Shown here piece by piece: positions 30,204-40,208 of a stretch of DNA of 64,000 nucleotides (position 1 is its first letter; each line of letters starts with the position of its first letter). This DNA is from Williamsoniiplasma lucivorax ATCC 49196. GTDB lineage: Bacteria; Bacillota_I; Bacilli_A; Mycoplasmatales; Mycoplasmataceae. Made by a program: the position numbers and the translations under genes. The notes beneath the pieces are model-generated. The model did not search any database. It was not told the origin of the DNA and worked only from the letters and a program-made list of their open reading frames with translations. The stretch lies in contig NZ_JADH01000002.1 of NCBI RefSeq assembly GCF_000518285.1, positions 1 to 64,000 on the forward strand, in the 5' to 3' direction.

Positions 30204-30370
30204 CTATTATTGAGGTTAGGGTTTCCTTTCCTCAAAGTTTATTGTTCTCATATTTGAAGTATATTTATTTAATCCAAATAAATATAACTTATTGAAAAGC
30301 GACCTTCCTTAAGGAACGCAATTAATAAAAATATTTTCTCAACTCCCATCTTAAAAAGATGGGATTTTTA
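30204..30370 (+). ncRNA. Candidate structured small RNA upstream of rnpB
   Basis: No protein-coding frame fits this 160-nt stretch, but it holds four consecutive hairpins: TTGAGG/CCTCAA at 30210-30235; ATATTTATTT/AAATAAATAT at 30261-30285 with loop AATCC and an extended base; a TTCC/GGAA hairpin enclosed by GCG/CGC at 30299-30319; and TCCCATCTT/AAGATGGGA at 30344-30364 followed by TTTTT, a standard terminator. A possible promoter precedes it (TTGCAA at 30177 and TACTAT at 30202). The region has terminators on both sides, so it looks like an independent transcript of about 155 nt. It does not match SRP RNA, tmRNA or 6S RNA as I know them. Identity unknown. Confidence 0.45.
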
Positions 30371-30392
30371 ATAAAAAAGTATACAATTAAAA

Positions 30393-30740
30393 AGAGATTT
30401 TGATAGTCGACCGCTATATCTGAAAAAAGATATAGAGGAAACTCCACGCTTGCACAATCTGCGATGATTGTAGTGATTATGCTAAATGAAAAAATAAATT
30501 TAGGCATCAAATGATGACGGCAAAACTAACCTAAGGGTAACTATGGAATGGTTTGAGGTGCCACAGAGACGAGTAAAGGGAAACCTGGAAATGGAACGCG
30601 GTAAACCCCATAAGCAAGAAACTCAAATTTTGGTAGAGGAACTTAACGACAAGAATTGAATTGAAGTTAGGATCGAAAGATAGATAGATGGTCGACACAG
30701 GAAACTGGACAGAACGTGGGTTATGCAAAATCTCGTATTT
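30393..30740 (+). ncRNA. rnpB: RNase P RNA (bacterial type B)
   Basis: Catalytic RNA of RNase P, which trims tRNA 5' ends. Ends pair as P1: GAGATTTT at 30394-30401 with AAAATCTC at 30727-30734. The conserved P4 and neighbouring segments are visible: GAGGAAACTCCACGCTTGCAC (near 30433-30453) and, at the 3' side, GACAGAACGTGGGTTATGCAA. The internal GAGACGAGTAAAGGGAAACC region is also typical. Length about 345 nt fits type B. Position after recU-gpsB matches Bacillus. The exact 3' end is approximate; a TTTTTT run lies at 30738-30743. Confidence 0.93.
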
Positions 30741-30755
30741 TTTAATAGGTTATTT

Positions 30756-31235
30756 ATGGAAAAATTAGGAAAACAAATTATTGAAATTTTAAAAGCACAA
30801 AATTTAAAATTAGCTAGTGTAGAATCATTTACTGGTGGCATGTTTGCCAATGAATTGACAAACATTCCAGGCGCTAGTGAAGTCTTTTATGGTGGATATG
30901 TTGCTTATTCTAATGAATTTAAAATCAAACACTTAAAGGTGAAAAAATGAATTATTAAAAAATATGGTGTTGTCAGTCAAGAAGTGGCTGAAGAAATGGT
31001 GAAACAATTAATTAAACAAACTAAAGCACATGTTGGGGTGAGTTTTACTGGTAATGCTGGGCCAACAACAAACAATCAAGAACAAGTTGGGGTTGGTTAT
31101 ATTTGTGTGTGATATTTAGGTTCAATGACCAGTTTTAAGGTCGTTGAACCTGAATTAAGCCGTATTGAGTTCAAAATTAACGCAATTTCTGTCGCTTTTT
31201 CAGAAATATTGCAAAAAATCCAAAAAAATTTCTAA
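30756..31235 (+). CDS. CinA C-terminal domain protein (NMN amidohydrolase-like)
   Basis: A 159-aa protein consisting only of the C-terminal domain of CinA/PncC, which in other bacteria deamidates nicotinamide mononucleotide. Motifs are LASVESFTGGMFANELTNIPG, YGGYVAYSNEFK, YGVVSQEVAEEM and GVSFTGNAGP. The stand-alone form is common in Mollicutes. Upstream in-frame codons lie inside rnpB and are excluded; the ATG at 30756 follows AATAGG. It precedes recA as cinA does in Bacillus. Confidence 0.88.
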
Positions 31236-31257
31236 TCTAATAGTGGAGGAAGAAAAA

Positions 31258-32307
31258 ATGGAATTAATTAAAAATCCAGGAGAAACAAAAATGACATCTA
31301 AAAATAAGAATGTTTGAGAAGACGAAAATTTAAAAGATGTCTTAAAAGAAATTGAGAAACAATTCGGACAAGGAACAATCATGAAACTTGGCGATGATAA
31401 TCAAAACTTAAAAGTTGAAGCTATTTCAACGGGGAGTTTTCTGATTGACAACGCGATTGGAATTGGTGGTTTTCCAAAAGGTAGAATTATCGAAATTTAT
31501 GGACCTGAATCATCAGGGAAAACAACACTTGCTTTACATGCAATTGTGGAAGCGCAAAAATTGCATGGGAATGTGGCATTTATTGACACTGAACATTCCT
31601 TAGACCCGAAGTATGCAAAAAATATCGGGGTGGATATTCACAACTTATTAGTTAGTCAACCAGACAATGGCGAACAAGCTTTAGATATTTTAGAAATGCT
31701 TGTGCGTTCAAATGCAATGAGTGTGGTTGTCTTAGATTCAGTGGCTGCTTTAACGCCAAAAGCAGAAATGGAGGGTGATATGGGTGACCAATCAATTGGT
31801 TTACAAGCAAGATTGATGTCGAAAGCTTTACGGAAGTTAAACGGGATTATTGCTAAAACCAACACAATTGTCATCTTTATTAACCAACTAAGAGAAAAAA
31901 TCGGGATTACTTTTGGTAATCCAGAAGTGACAACTGGAGGAAGAGCGTTACGTTTCTATTCTTCAGTGCGTTTAGAAGTTAGAAAAGGCGAATCAATTAA
32001 TGAGAATGGTGAAATTGTGGCTAACAAAGTCAAAGTCAAAGTTGTCAAAAATAAAGTTGCTCCCCCATTTAAAATGGCTGTCATTACAATTAACTACAAT
32101 CAAGGAATTGATCGAATGACAGAAATCATTGAATTAGCTGTGACTTATGAGATTTTGAAAAAAGCCGGAGTTTGGTATTCATTTGGTGATCAAAAAATTG
32201 GTCAAGGTAAAAGCGCTGTTGAACAATGGCTGAAACAAAACCCAGAAACTGCTCAAGACATTGAAAATCAGATTATTTTGAAGGTCAAAACAGACAATCA
32301 AGACTAA
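31258..32307 (+). CDS. recA: Recombinase RecA
   Basis: Strand-exchange ATPase. The 349-aa product has Walker [10 protein letters not shown] (about residues 82-90), [16 protein letters not shown]-type Walker B context ([12 protein letters not shown]), the L1/L2 loop regions [12 protein letters not shown] and [21 protein letters not shown]. Two in-frame ATGs have good RBS: 31258 (GGAGGA, 7 nt) and 31291 (AGGAG, 8 nt), giving 349 or 338 aa. The longer start is used. In place of the usual rny/cinA neighbour on the right, an accessory region follows. Confidence 0.96.
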
Positions 32308-32329
32308 AAATTAAAAAACTGTAAGATTT

Positions 32330-32395
32330 CCTCTTTCGGGGCATATAATTTCAATCAAAAAAAATGATTGAAATTATAGTAACGGAAGAGGTTTT
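32330..32395 (+). terminator. Long two-part hairpin after recA
   Basis: Outer stem CCTCTTTCG (32330-32338) / CGGAAGAGG (32383-32391) and inner 12-bp perfect stem ATAATTTCAATC / GATTGAAATTAT (32345-32377), followed by TTTTATT. It probably ends the recA transcript, but is much longer than the other terminators here. Confidence 0.5.
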
Positions 32396-32576
32396 ATTAT
32401 GTAGAAGTTGAATGGTAACGATAGCATTTTATATCCCAAACAAATAATTTCTAATTAGAGATTCTTTAAACTTTTTTTGTTTTCTAAGATAGTTTATAAT
32501 CAGTGATCAAGGTAAACTAGAACATTGTTGTATTCAAAATGAATGTTACTGAATACTAAGTGAAAATTTAAAGATT

Positions 32577-32907
32577 ATGGGGAAGCTTGGAGCAAAACAA
32601 ATAATTAAAGAGTTAGATTTAAGTGTTTTAAAAGTTTGCACACAAATGGATTCTTAGAGTTTAAAAAAGATGATGGACTTCACATTAAAACATATAAAGA
32701 AATGAGATTTTTGAAAAAGTCACTTTTAAAAGTTGATCAGTCAGGTGTATTGAAAATTAGTTCCATTATTGTTTTGAATAATGATTTGAATTTAATTACA
32801 CCAATATAGAAAAATATGAATTTGTGGGGCTCAAACCAAGGATGTTGAGAGTTGATAAATTAACTGATACTAGGCTTATGAAAAATTTTTGCAGTATATT
32901 AAAATAA
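32577..32907 (+). pseudogene. Decayed gene of unknown family in the recA-rny interval
   Basis: Protein-like sequence is spread over three frames. It starts ATG at 32577 (MGKLGAKQIIKELDLSVLKV), stops at 32655, continues in another frame as NGFLEFKKDDGLHIKTYKEM up to a stop at 32807, and shifts again to EKYEFVGLKPRMLRVDKLTD ending at 32907. Each piece has normal composition and the pieces join without gap, so two frameshifts in one former gene is the simplest reading. No family is recognised. The rest of the 810-nt space after recA holds the long hairpin and otherwise nothing I can support. Confidence 0.4.
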
Positions 32908-33117
32908 AAAGCATTCAAACAAAATTATGTCTATGCTCTTTTTGAAAAATATTGACTCAATTGAATATGCTAAAATGTGCATGCTTTAAAATGATACATT
33001 TAATAGACATTATCTTTGGTTTTTGGGAAAATAGAAAATTTTATTTTTTTCGAAACAATGTAAAATAAGTATTAAGGTTTATTTTCAAAATATTAATAAA
33101 CTTATGAAAGGAAAAAA

Positions 33118-34266
33118 ATGACTAAATTATTTTTAGCAATGTTGTCTATGTCTGGAGCTTCTCCGGTTTTAGCAAGAGCAAACACCGTAACACAAAAAAA
33201 CAATAATGTATTACCAAATAATCCTATTTTAGAAACAAAACAACATTTAACAAATTTAAATGAAAATGATAAAGTAAATTTAACGCAAATTAAATCAGAG
33301 TCAGTATCTATTGAATTAGGAAATTTAACAGGACAAAACCCCATTGAATTAAAAGAATACATTCTTTTAGAAATAGGAACCCAAAATTCTAAAAATTCAG
33401 AAATTATGGATGCTATGATAGATATTATTTACAATGAAAATCAATGAAAAATATTAGGAATTCAATTTGAAATACCACCCAAACATAAGGAAATAAAATA
33501 TAAAGCAAAATTTATGGCTAATAAAAAAAATCCATCTTTTACTGGAGTTTTGTCTATTGATGTCACATTAACTAATTCAGGTAGTCCTAATGATTTATTA
33601 AATCACATTCAGACCAAACATTTAGAAGAAATTCAAAATCCAACAAGTAGGTTAATTTTAGACAAGGTTAAAGAATGTAATTCAAATTTAGATATAAATG
33701 AAGTAGAAGTAATTAATGCTAACTATAAAAATGCTTTAATTAAAGCAAAAGATAACTCTAAAAAATATGAAGGTCAGGTAAAAGTTACATTTAATTCTAA
33801 CATTATTATAAATATTAAAGATATTGCAGAAAATGGTAAAACAGAAACTAAATATGCAAAAGTTGAAGCATATAATTCTACTCAGAATGATCAAGATGAC
33901 TTAACTTTTACATACAAACCTGAATTTGGGACATCAGCATTATTGAATGCTTATAAAGGGGCAAAATTTAAATTTTCAGGAAAGGGATATGTTTATGATT
34001 CATCTAATGAAAAAGCAATTGATGATTCAATAGAAATTCTTTGAAATCAAAAAGAAATGACCCTAAAAAATGATGAATACCCAGGGAGTGTAAATTGAAA
34101 TAAATATTCATCTAATATATCAAATTCAATTAATCATGGAGAAAATAATGTAATTTGAAAAGTAAAAGTAAGTGCAACAGCATATGCATCATGAATTAAT
34201 GCCTATTGATCATATGCCGGAATTCAAATAAAGGTTGATTCAATTGAGTTACTTCCAGCAAACTAA
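33118..34266 (+). CDS. Secreted or surface protein, not lipidated
   Basis: A 382-aa protein with a Sec signal peptide MTKLFLAMLSMSGASPVLA ending in an AxA site (about residues 18-20). Unlike its neighbours' lipoproteins it has no lipobox cysteine. The mature part has two similar modules: ELKEYILLEIGTQNS...MANKKNPSFTGVLSIDVTLT and ILDKVKECNSNLDINEVEV...KYEGQVKVTFN, a pattern seen in Spiroplasma/Entomoplasma surface proteins. The C-terminus is Trp/Tyr-rich and uses many TGA codons. GAAAGGA precedes the ATG. The following ABC genes overlap or abut it, so it is the first gene of an operon. Function unknown; export or immunity by the ABC system is inference. Confidence 0.75.
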
Positions 34267-35068
34267 TGAGCCAGTAATTGAATTTAAAGAGATAACAAAA
34301 TTATTTAAAGAAGGAAGAGGTATTCGAGACATCTCTTTTGATATAACAAAAGAAAATAATATTGTTGGTCTAATAGGCAATAATGGAGCTGGTAAAACAA
34401 CTCTATTGAAGACACTTTTTAAAGAATATACTGCACAAAATGGTGAAATTTTAATTAATGGTGAACCATTAGAAAATAAACATTTGAAAAAAATGGCTTT
34501 TTTCCCTGATCAAAATAATTTTCCTAAACATTTCAATATTATAGAATTTGCAAAATTCTCAGCTGAATTAAAAGGAATAAAACCTAAAGATTATGTTGAT
34601 AAATTAGAAAAATTAATTAGATTTTTAAAATTAGAAAACTTCAGAAAAAGTAAATTTACTAAACTTTCTGCCGGACAACAAAAACGAGCATTATTGTTAA
34701 GTGTTTTAATAACTAATCCAAAAATCATTGCTTTAGATGAACCAACAGCTAATTTAGATGTTGATGCAAGGATAGAATTTCAAGAAATATTAAAAACGTT
34801 AGCAAATGATTTAAAAATTTCAATTATTATTACAAGTCATATTATTGATGAAATGGAGAATTTAATTAATAAAGTGGTTTTGATTAAAGATGGGGTGATT
34901 GTTTATGATAATAATTACTCTCTTGTCAAAGACGGAAAATTAGAAGTATTATATAAAGATTATGTTACTTATCAAAAACAACAAATTAAAGTCGATAAAC
35001 AAAAAGCAGGGAACAAATCTAATGTAGCTTCATTAGTTGATATTTTACGAAATGAGGATGATGATTAA
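34244..35068 (+). CDS. ABC transporter ATP-binding protein (ABC-2 type)
   Basis: A 274-aa ATPase with Walker A GNNGAGKTT (about residues 45-53), the signature LSAGQQKR, Walker B IIALDEPTANLD and the H-loop TSHIIDE. No ATG exists in frame before the conserved start of the domain; TTG at 34244, 9 nt after AAAGG, is the best start, inside the end of the preceding gene (23-nt overlap). A TTG at 34235 is too close to the RBS. Partner permease starts 2 nt after its stop. Order and overlap suggest coupled translation. Confidence 0.85.
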   Translation: MSYFQQTNEPVIEFKEITKLFKEGRGIRDISFDITKENNIVGLIGNNGAGKTTLLKTLFKEYTAQNGEILINGEPLENKHLKKMAFFPDQNNFPKHFNIIEFAKFSAELKGIKPKDYVDKLEKLIRFLKLENFRKSKFTKLSAGQQKRALLLSVLITNPKIIALDEPTANLDVDARIEFQEILKTLANDLKISIIITSHIIDEMENLINKVVLIKDGVIVYDNNYSLVKDGKLEVLYKDYVTYQKQQIKVDKQKAGNKSNVASLVDILRNEDDD

Positions 35069-35070
35069 TT

Positions 35071-36825
35071 ATGCAATTAACAATATTTAAATATTTTTAT
35101 CGATCAACTTTAAAATCTAAATTTTTGTGGATTAGTTCCATTTTATTTGGGTTAGCTTTTTTGATTGTATTAGCAATTTTCACATTTGCGTTACAAGGAA
35201 ATTCGAGTGTTTTAACTCAATGGTCTTCTTTAGAAATGATTCTTTTATTTTTAATAGCAATAGCTCAAATAACAGCATTAAACCTTTATATTTTTTCTAA
35301 ATATTTTTCAAATTCTATAAAAGATGGGACTATGAGTCTGGAAATTAGAAGTGGTATTTCTAAAACTAGAATATTTTTCGAAAGAATACTTTTATCAAAA
35401 GCATGAACAATTGGAATATATATCTTTTTTACAATGATTGTTTTAATTTTTGCTTTAACAGCTTCTTCTCTAGTTTATTCAACCTTTCTTATGAACTTAT
35501 CAGTTGGTTTCATCATAGTATTCTTGTATGATTTATTTTTAACAGCAGTATTAGCTACTTTGTCAACTTTTGGTTTCAATCTCGCTCTAGGAATGTTTGG
35601 CGTTTTAATTTTTTTATTAAGTGCCATAACACCATTAGTTCCATCAATTGGGCAAATGATTGATAAAACATGAACTAGCCAATATACAACTTCTGGAGAA
35701 GCATATAAAAATTATGAATCATATATAATTGCAAACGATGTGAGAACTTTAGCCAATAAATATCCTAAAGGATTTACTGAAAAAATGTTAAATTCATACT
35801 CCGATTTAAAAGGTTCTATTTTATTAAAAGAGGATTCTTCTATAAGTAACCCAAATGATGAATATAAACCCATCGAGGAACAAAAAAAAATTTATGATAT
35901 TGCTATTTCGGGTCTTTTAACAGAGTTTAAAGAAGGAATTTTGCGAAAAGAGGGCGAATACAAATCTAGTGATTCATTTAATAAATCCGCAATTTTTGAA
36001 CACTTATCAGCAATTAAAGACATTTTTCCCAAACAAGTTTATGACTCATCTAATGACTATGGAGAAAAAATTTGGGAAAAAAGTTTCTATCACACAATTA
36101 CCCCTAAGATACCTAATTCAAAATTTGATTTTGCCTTTGATTCAGAGTATGGTTTTAATAACTTATTTAAAAAATTAAATGAAAATGAACAAGATCAAGA
36201 AAAGAAAGAATTTTATAAAATTATTGATAGGATTATTAAAAATTCCTTTGTAATATTTAATGGTGACCACCTGTTTTTAGATACGAGAACTTGAGATAAA
36301 TGAAATATAATTATTGCTAAAAATGGCGACAATTGTAAAGATGAAAATAAGTGACTAGAACAAGTAAGTATTACAGTTGGAGCTAGAATGTATCAAACAG
36401 CTTTTATTAAAGCGATTAATTCAGCAATTAACTTACCTTATCCAGTTAATTCAAATAATACTGAACAGAATTTAAGCACTTACTATTACAAAGCAAAAAT
36501 TGATTTATACATGAATCCTTGAACTATGTTTAATAAAATACTGAGTGCTAATTATTATGGTGATGTTCTTATCGGAAATAGAATAGAACAAGAAGCATTT
36601 AATAAATCATGAGTAGATAAAGAAGTAATTCTCGAACTTGACAATGAAAAGCCAAATAAAGAAGAGATATTTAATAATTTAAAGACTTCCAATTTTGTAA
36701 AACTCGAGATTAAAAATAAAGTCTTTCATCCAATTATTGCCATTGTTGTTTACACTTTAATATTAATTTTAATAACTTTTGGATCGTTTTTCATTTTTAA
36801 ATTAAAAATGAAAAAAGCCTCTTAA
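35071..36825 (+). CDS. ABC-2 type permease with large extracellular domain
   Basis: A 584-aa membrane protein. Five helices lie in the first 190 residues (about 17-41, 53-75, 111-135, 142-163, 165-188), then a hydrophilic domain of about 360 residues with no membrane segment, then a last helix (FHPIIAIVVYTLILILITFG) and a basic end KLKMKKAS. The middle domain is Lys/Asp/Asn-rich and not recognised. Such ABC-2 permeases with big ectodomains occur in bacteriocin-immunity and lantibiotic or lipoprotein-linked systems. It forms an operon with the ATPase and the secreted protein upstream. Substrate unknown. Confidence 0.8.
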
Positions 36826-36899
36826 AATAGTACTTTATAATTGGTAAAAATTAATTATAGAAGATAATTATAGATGAATATAAGATTGGAGTATGTTAA

Positions 36900-37143
36900 G
36901 GACACAACTTTAATTTTGAGACATTGTTATCTACCTATTGACAGTTTTTTATAGTATTTTTTTTATTAGCTATGCAAAAATTCTCCTTATATAATTCATG
37001 ATATGTTTTTTATCATTTTGCATACTTAGGGAATTATATTCATTAGTGAATTTAACTCGCTTTTTTCTGTTAATTTTACTCGAGAATCACAAATTTCCCC
37101 TTTTTTATATTATTATATAATAAGCATATGAAAGTATGTGTCC
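36900..37143. repeat. Imperfect inverted repeat pair bounding a 244-nt gap
   Basis: GGACACA-ACTTT at 36900 and its inverse AAAGTATGTGTCC ending at 37143 (reading inward GGACACATACTTTC) bracket the non-coding space before rny. The pair could be the ends of a small non-autonomous element or IS scar; the interior has no coding sequence I can support. The 347-nt gap otherwise contains only an AT-rich probable promoter (TATTATATAATA near 37111) for rny. Confidence 0.3.
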
Positions 37144-37172
37144 ACACTTTTCGAATAGAAAAGAGTAATTAA

Positions 37173-38684
37173 ATGACTGAATTAATTATAATTGGTTTAC
37201 TACTACTAGTGATAGTTGCATTGATTGGTTGACTCCTTTGAATGTATCTTTCGCAAAGTAGAAAAAAAACTATTGAAACTATTAAAAAAGAAGCAAAACA
37301 AGAACGTAAAACGATTGTTGCCACTGCTTATAAAGATATCAGTGGGATGAAAATCGCTTTCCAACGTGAAAGAGATCAAAAAATTCATGAAATAGAATTA
37401 ACTAAAACTCGTCTGGCAACAGAGTGCGAAGCTTTAGAAAAAGATCAAGAAATTCTAAAAATTAGACAAGAGAGATTAAATGGTTATGAAATTGCTTTAG
37501 AAAAACGAAGCAAAGAATATGACCATAAAATTTCTGAAGTTATTGATGCTTTAGAATCTATTTCTGGATATTCCAAAGAAGAAGCAAAACAATATTTGCT
37601 GCAACAAGTTCAACAACGAAGCAAACAAGAAGTAAATACTTTTTTAAAAAATGTTGAATTGGAATCTCACAGCAAAGCTAAAACTATTGCAACAGCAATT
37701 TTAGTGGAAGCGATGGAAAAATCAGCCACAAATATTGTGGCTGAAAAAACAACAAACATTGTGCGTTTACCAAATGATGATGTTAAAGGTCGTATCATTG
37801 GTAAAGATGGTCGCAATATTAAAGCATTTGAACAATTTGGAGGGGTTGAAATCATTATTGATGAGACTCCTGAAATTGTGACAGTTTCATCTTTTAACCC
37901 AGTTAGAAGAGAAATTGCAACGAAAACTTTAGAAAAATTAATTCTTGATGGTCGTATTCAACCATCAAGAATTGAACAAGAATTAATCAACCAAGCTAAA
38001 GAAATTGAACAAATTATTGAAGAAACTGGACAAAAAGTTGTTCATGAATTAGGAATTTTGAATATCGATATGCAGTTGGTTAAATTAATTGGAAAATTAA
38101 AATATCGTACCAGTTATGGGCAAAGTGTTTTACTCCATTCCCTTGAAGTTGCAAAAATGGCTGGTGTCATTGCTGCAGAATTAGGATTAGATGTGAAAGA
38201 TGCGATACGTGCTGGACTCCTTCATGATATAGGAAAAGCTGTGGATTTTGAAAATGAAGGTAGTCACACTGCACTAGGTGTCGAGAGAGCAACACTTTAT
38301 GGAGAAAACGAAGTTGTAATTAATGCGATTGCTGCTCACCACGAAGAAGTGCCTAAAAATTCAGTAATTGCTGTCATTGTGGCAATTGCTGATACAATGA
38401 GTGCAGCAAGACCTGGTGCTCGTAACAACACTATTGATGAGTTCTTTAAGCGTATGAACACATTAGAAAAAGAGATTAATAAACTTCCTGGGGTTGATAA
38501 AACTTATGCTTTACAATCTGGAAGACAAATTAGGGTGATTGTTGATCCCAACCAAATTGGGGATAATGATATGGCTAATTTAATTGAAGAAGTTAAAGAA
38601 AATGTCTTGAGTAATGTGATTATTCCTGGTGAAATCACTGTCACAGTGATTCGGGAAACTCGCGAAATTAAAATTATTAAGTAA
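37173..38684 (+). CDS. rny: Ribonuclease Y
   Basis: Membrane-anchored endoribonuclease that initiates mRNA decay. The 503-aa product has an N-terminal membrane helix (about 4-24), a long coiled coil (to about 190), a KH domain (NDDVKGRIIGKDGRNIKAFE) and an HD domain with RAGLLHDIGKAVDFE (HD near residue 351). Length and order are typical. AGAGTAA precedes the ATG. In Bacillus rny lies close to recA; here the accessory ABC island separates them. Confidence 0.96.
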
Positions 38685-38715
38685 AACCAAGTCTTACCAA
38701 GGCTTGGTTTTTATT
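38684..38715 (+). terminator. Rho-independent terminator
   Basis: AAACCAAG / CTTGGTTT stem with a T-run, after rny. Confidence 0.7.
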
Positions 38716-38750
38716 TGGTATAATAAAGTTTAGAAATAAAGGAGACTATT

Positions 38751-40112
38751 ATGGGATTTGGTGATTTTTTATCAAAACGCATGAAGCGTTCAATTGAAAA
38801 AAACATTCAGAAATCAACTTTAACCAATGATAATATTGCCGACACTTTAAAAGAAATTCGTTTAGCTTTATTAGAAGCTGACGTCAATGTTGATGTCGTA
38901 AAAGAATTGATTTCAAGAATTAAAACAAAAGCTGAAGGTGGCTATATTCAAGAGGGTGTCAAAGCACACCAACAAATGGTGAAATTAGTTCATGAAGAAT
39001 TAATTGAAATTTTAGGAAGAGAATTAGCTCCTTTAGACTTAGCTAAAAAACCAACAGTGATTATGATGGTGGGGTTACAAGGTTCTGGAAAAACCACCAC
39101 AGCCAATAAACTGGCTAATTTAGTGCGTAAGAAAAATAGTAAAAATCCTTTATTAGTTGGATTAGATATTTATCGACCAGGAGCGATTGATCAACTTGTT
39201 GAACTAGGTCAACAATCAAACATTCCGGTTTTTGAAAAAGGAAAACAAGACCCAATTAAAACTGCTCTTGAAGCAATTGGATATGCTGAAAAAAACCACC
39301 ATGATGTGGTGATTTTAGATACTGCTGGGCGTTTACAAATTGATAAAAATTTAATGGATGAATTAAATGAATTACGTAAGCAAACTTCGCCAAGTGAAAT
39401 TCTTTTAGTTGTTGATGGAATGATTGGGCAAGAAATTATTAATGTCACTAATGAATTTAATAAATTATTAAAACTAACTGGAGTTGTGGTTACTAAATTA
39501 GATGGAGATGCGCGTGGGGGAGCAACTTTATCAATTAGTTATATGACAAAACTACCAATCAAATTCATTGGAGAAGGAGAAGGTGTCAAAGCACTAGCTC
39601 CATTCTATCCAAAGAGAATGGCCGACCGTTTACTTGGAATGGGTGATATTGAAACCCTTTATGAAAAAGCAATTGAAAATATTGATGAACGTTCAATTCA
39701 AAAAACTATGAAAAGAATGTTTATGGGTCAATATGATATGGAAGATTTACGTAATCAATTAGCCCAACTTGCCAAAATGGATAGTCTTGGTGGGATTATG
39801 AAAATGCTTGGCGGACAAAACAAAGTGAGTGATGAAAAATTAGCTGACGTCCAACGTAAATTAGTTGTGTTTTCAATTTTGATGGACTCAATGACTTTAA
39901 AAGAACGTCGTGATCCACGTTTATTAAAAGCACTAACACGTAAAAACCGTATCATTAAAGGTTCTGGACGTAATGAAAAAGAATTCAATGAATTAGTGAA
40001 TAACTTTGAAAAAGGAAAAAAACAAGTGATGGAAATGACTAAGATGATGAAGTCTGGCAAAATGCCTAATTTCCCCGGCATGGGCGGGGGAAAAGGATTT
40101 GGTTCTTTTTAA
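38751..40112 (+). CDS. ffh: Signal recognition particle protein Ffh
   Basis: SRP54 GTPase that targets membrane proteins to FtsY. The 453-aa product has the N domain, GTPase motifs GLQGSGKTTTANKLA (about 106-120), DTAGRL, TKLDGDARGG, and the Met-rich M domain ending MKSGKMPNFPGMGGGKGFGS. AAAGGAG precedes the ATG, and a TATAAT lies at about 38718. In Bacillus rpsP follows ffh; here about 2.6 kb of minus-strand genes and rlmH intervene. Confidence 0.97.
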   Translation: MGFGDFLSKRMKRSIEKNIQKSTLTNDNIADTLKEIRLALLEADVNVDVVKELISRIKTKAEGGYIQEGVKAHQQMVKLVHEELIEILGRELAPLDLAKKPTVIMMVGLQGSGKTTTANKLANLVRKKNSKNPLLVGLDIYRPGAIDQLVELGQQSNIPVFEKGKQDPIKTALEAIGYAEKNHHDVVILDTAGRLQIDKNLMDELNELRKQTSPSEILLVVDGMIGQEIINVTNEFNKLLKLTGVVVTKLDGDARGGATLSISYMTKLPIKFIGEGEGVKALAPFYPKRMADRLLGMGDIETLYEKAIENIDERSIQKTMKRMFMGQYDMEDLRNQLAQLAKMDSLGGIMKMLGGQNKVSDEKLADVQRKLVVFSILMDSMTLKERRDPRLLKALTRKNRIIKGSGRNEKEFNELVNNFEKGKKQVMEMTKMMKSGKMPNFPGMGGGKGFGSF

Positions 40113-40169
40113 TACAAACAAAAAAGTAGACCGAACCCATAAGAATAGAAATTGAATAAAAAGAATGCG

Positions 40170-40208
40170 ACAACTTATTTTTACTCATTTAGAGTAAAAA
40201 TAAGTTGT
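40170..40208. terminator. Perfect 17-bp hairpin, bidirectional terminator or IS end
   Basis: ACAACTTATTTTTACTC (40170-40186) and GAGTAAAAATAAGTTGT (40192-40208) form a perfect stem. It can stop ffh transcription; it also overlaps the 3' end of the dead transposase. Confidence 0.6.

Noticed and set aside
30723-30755. N-terminal extension of the CinA-domain ORF
   Set aside because: These codons lie inside the 3' part of RNase P RNA; the ATG at 30756 has its own RBS.
30623-30865. Minus-strand ORF across rnpB and cinA
   Set aside because: It is antisense to a conserved RNA and gene and has no RBS or family features.
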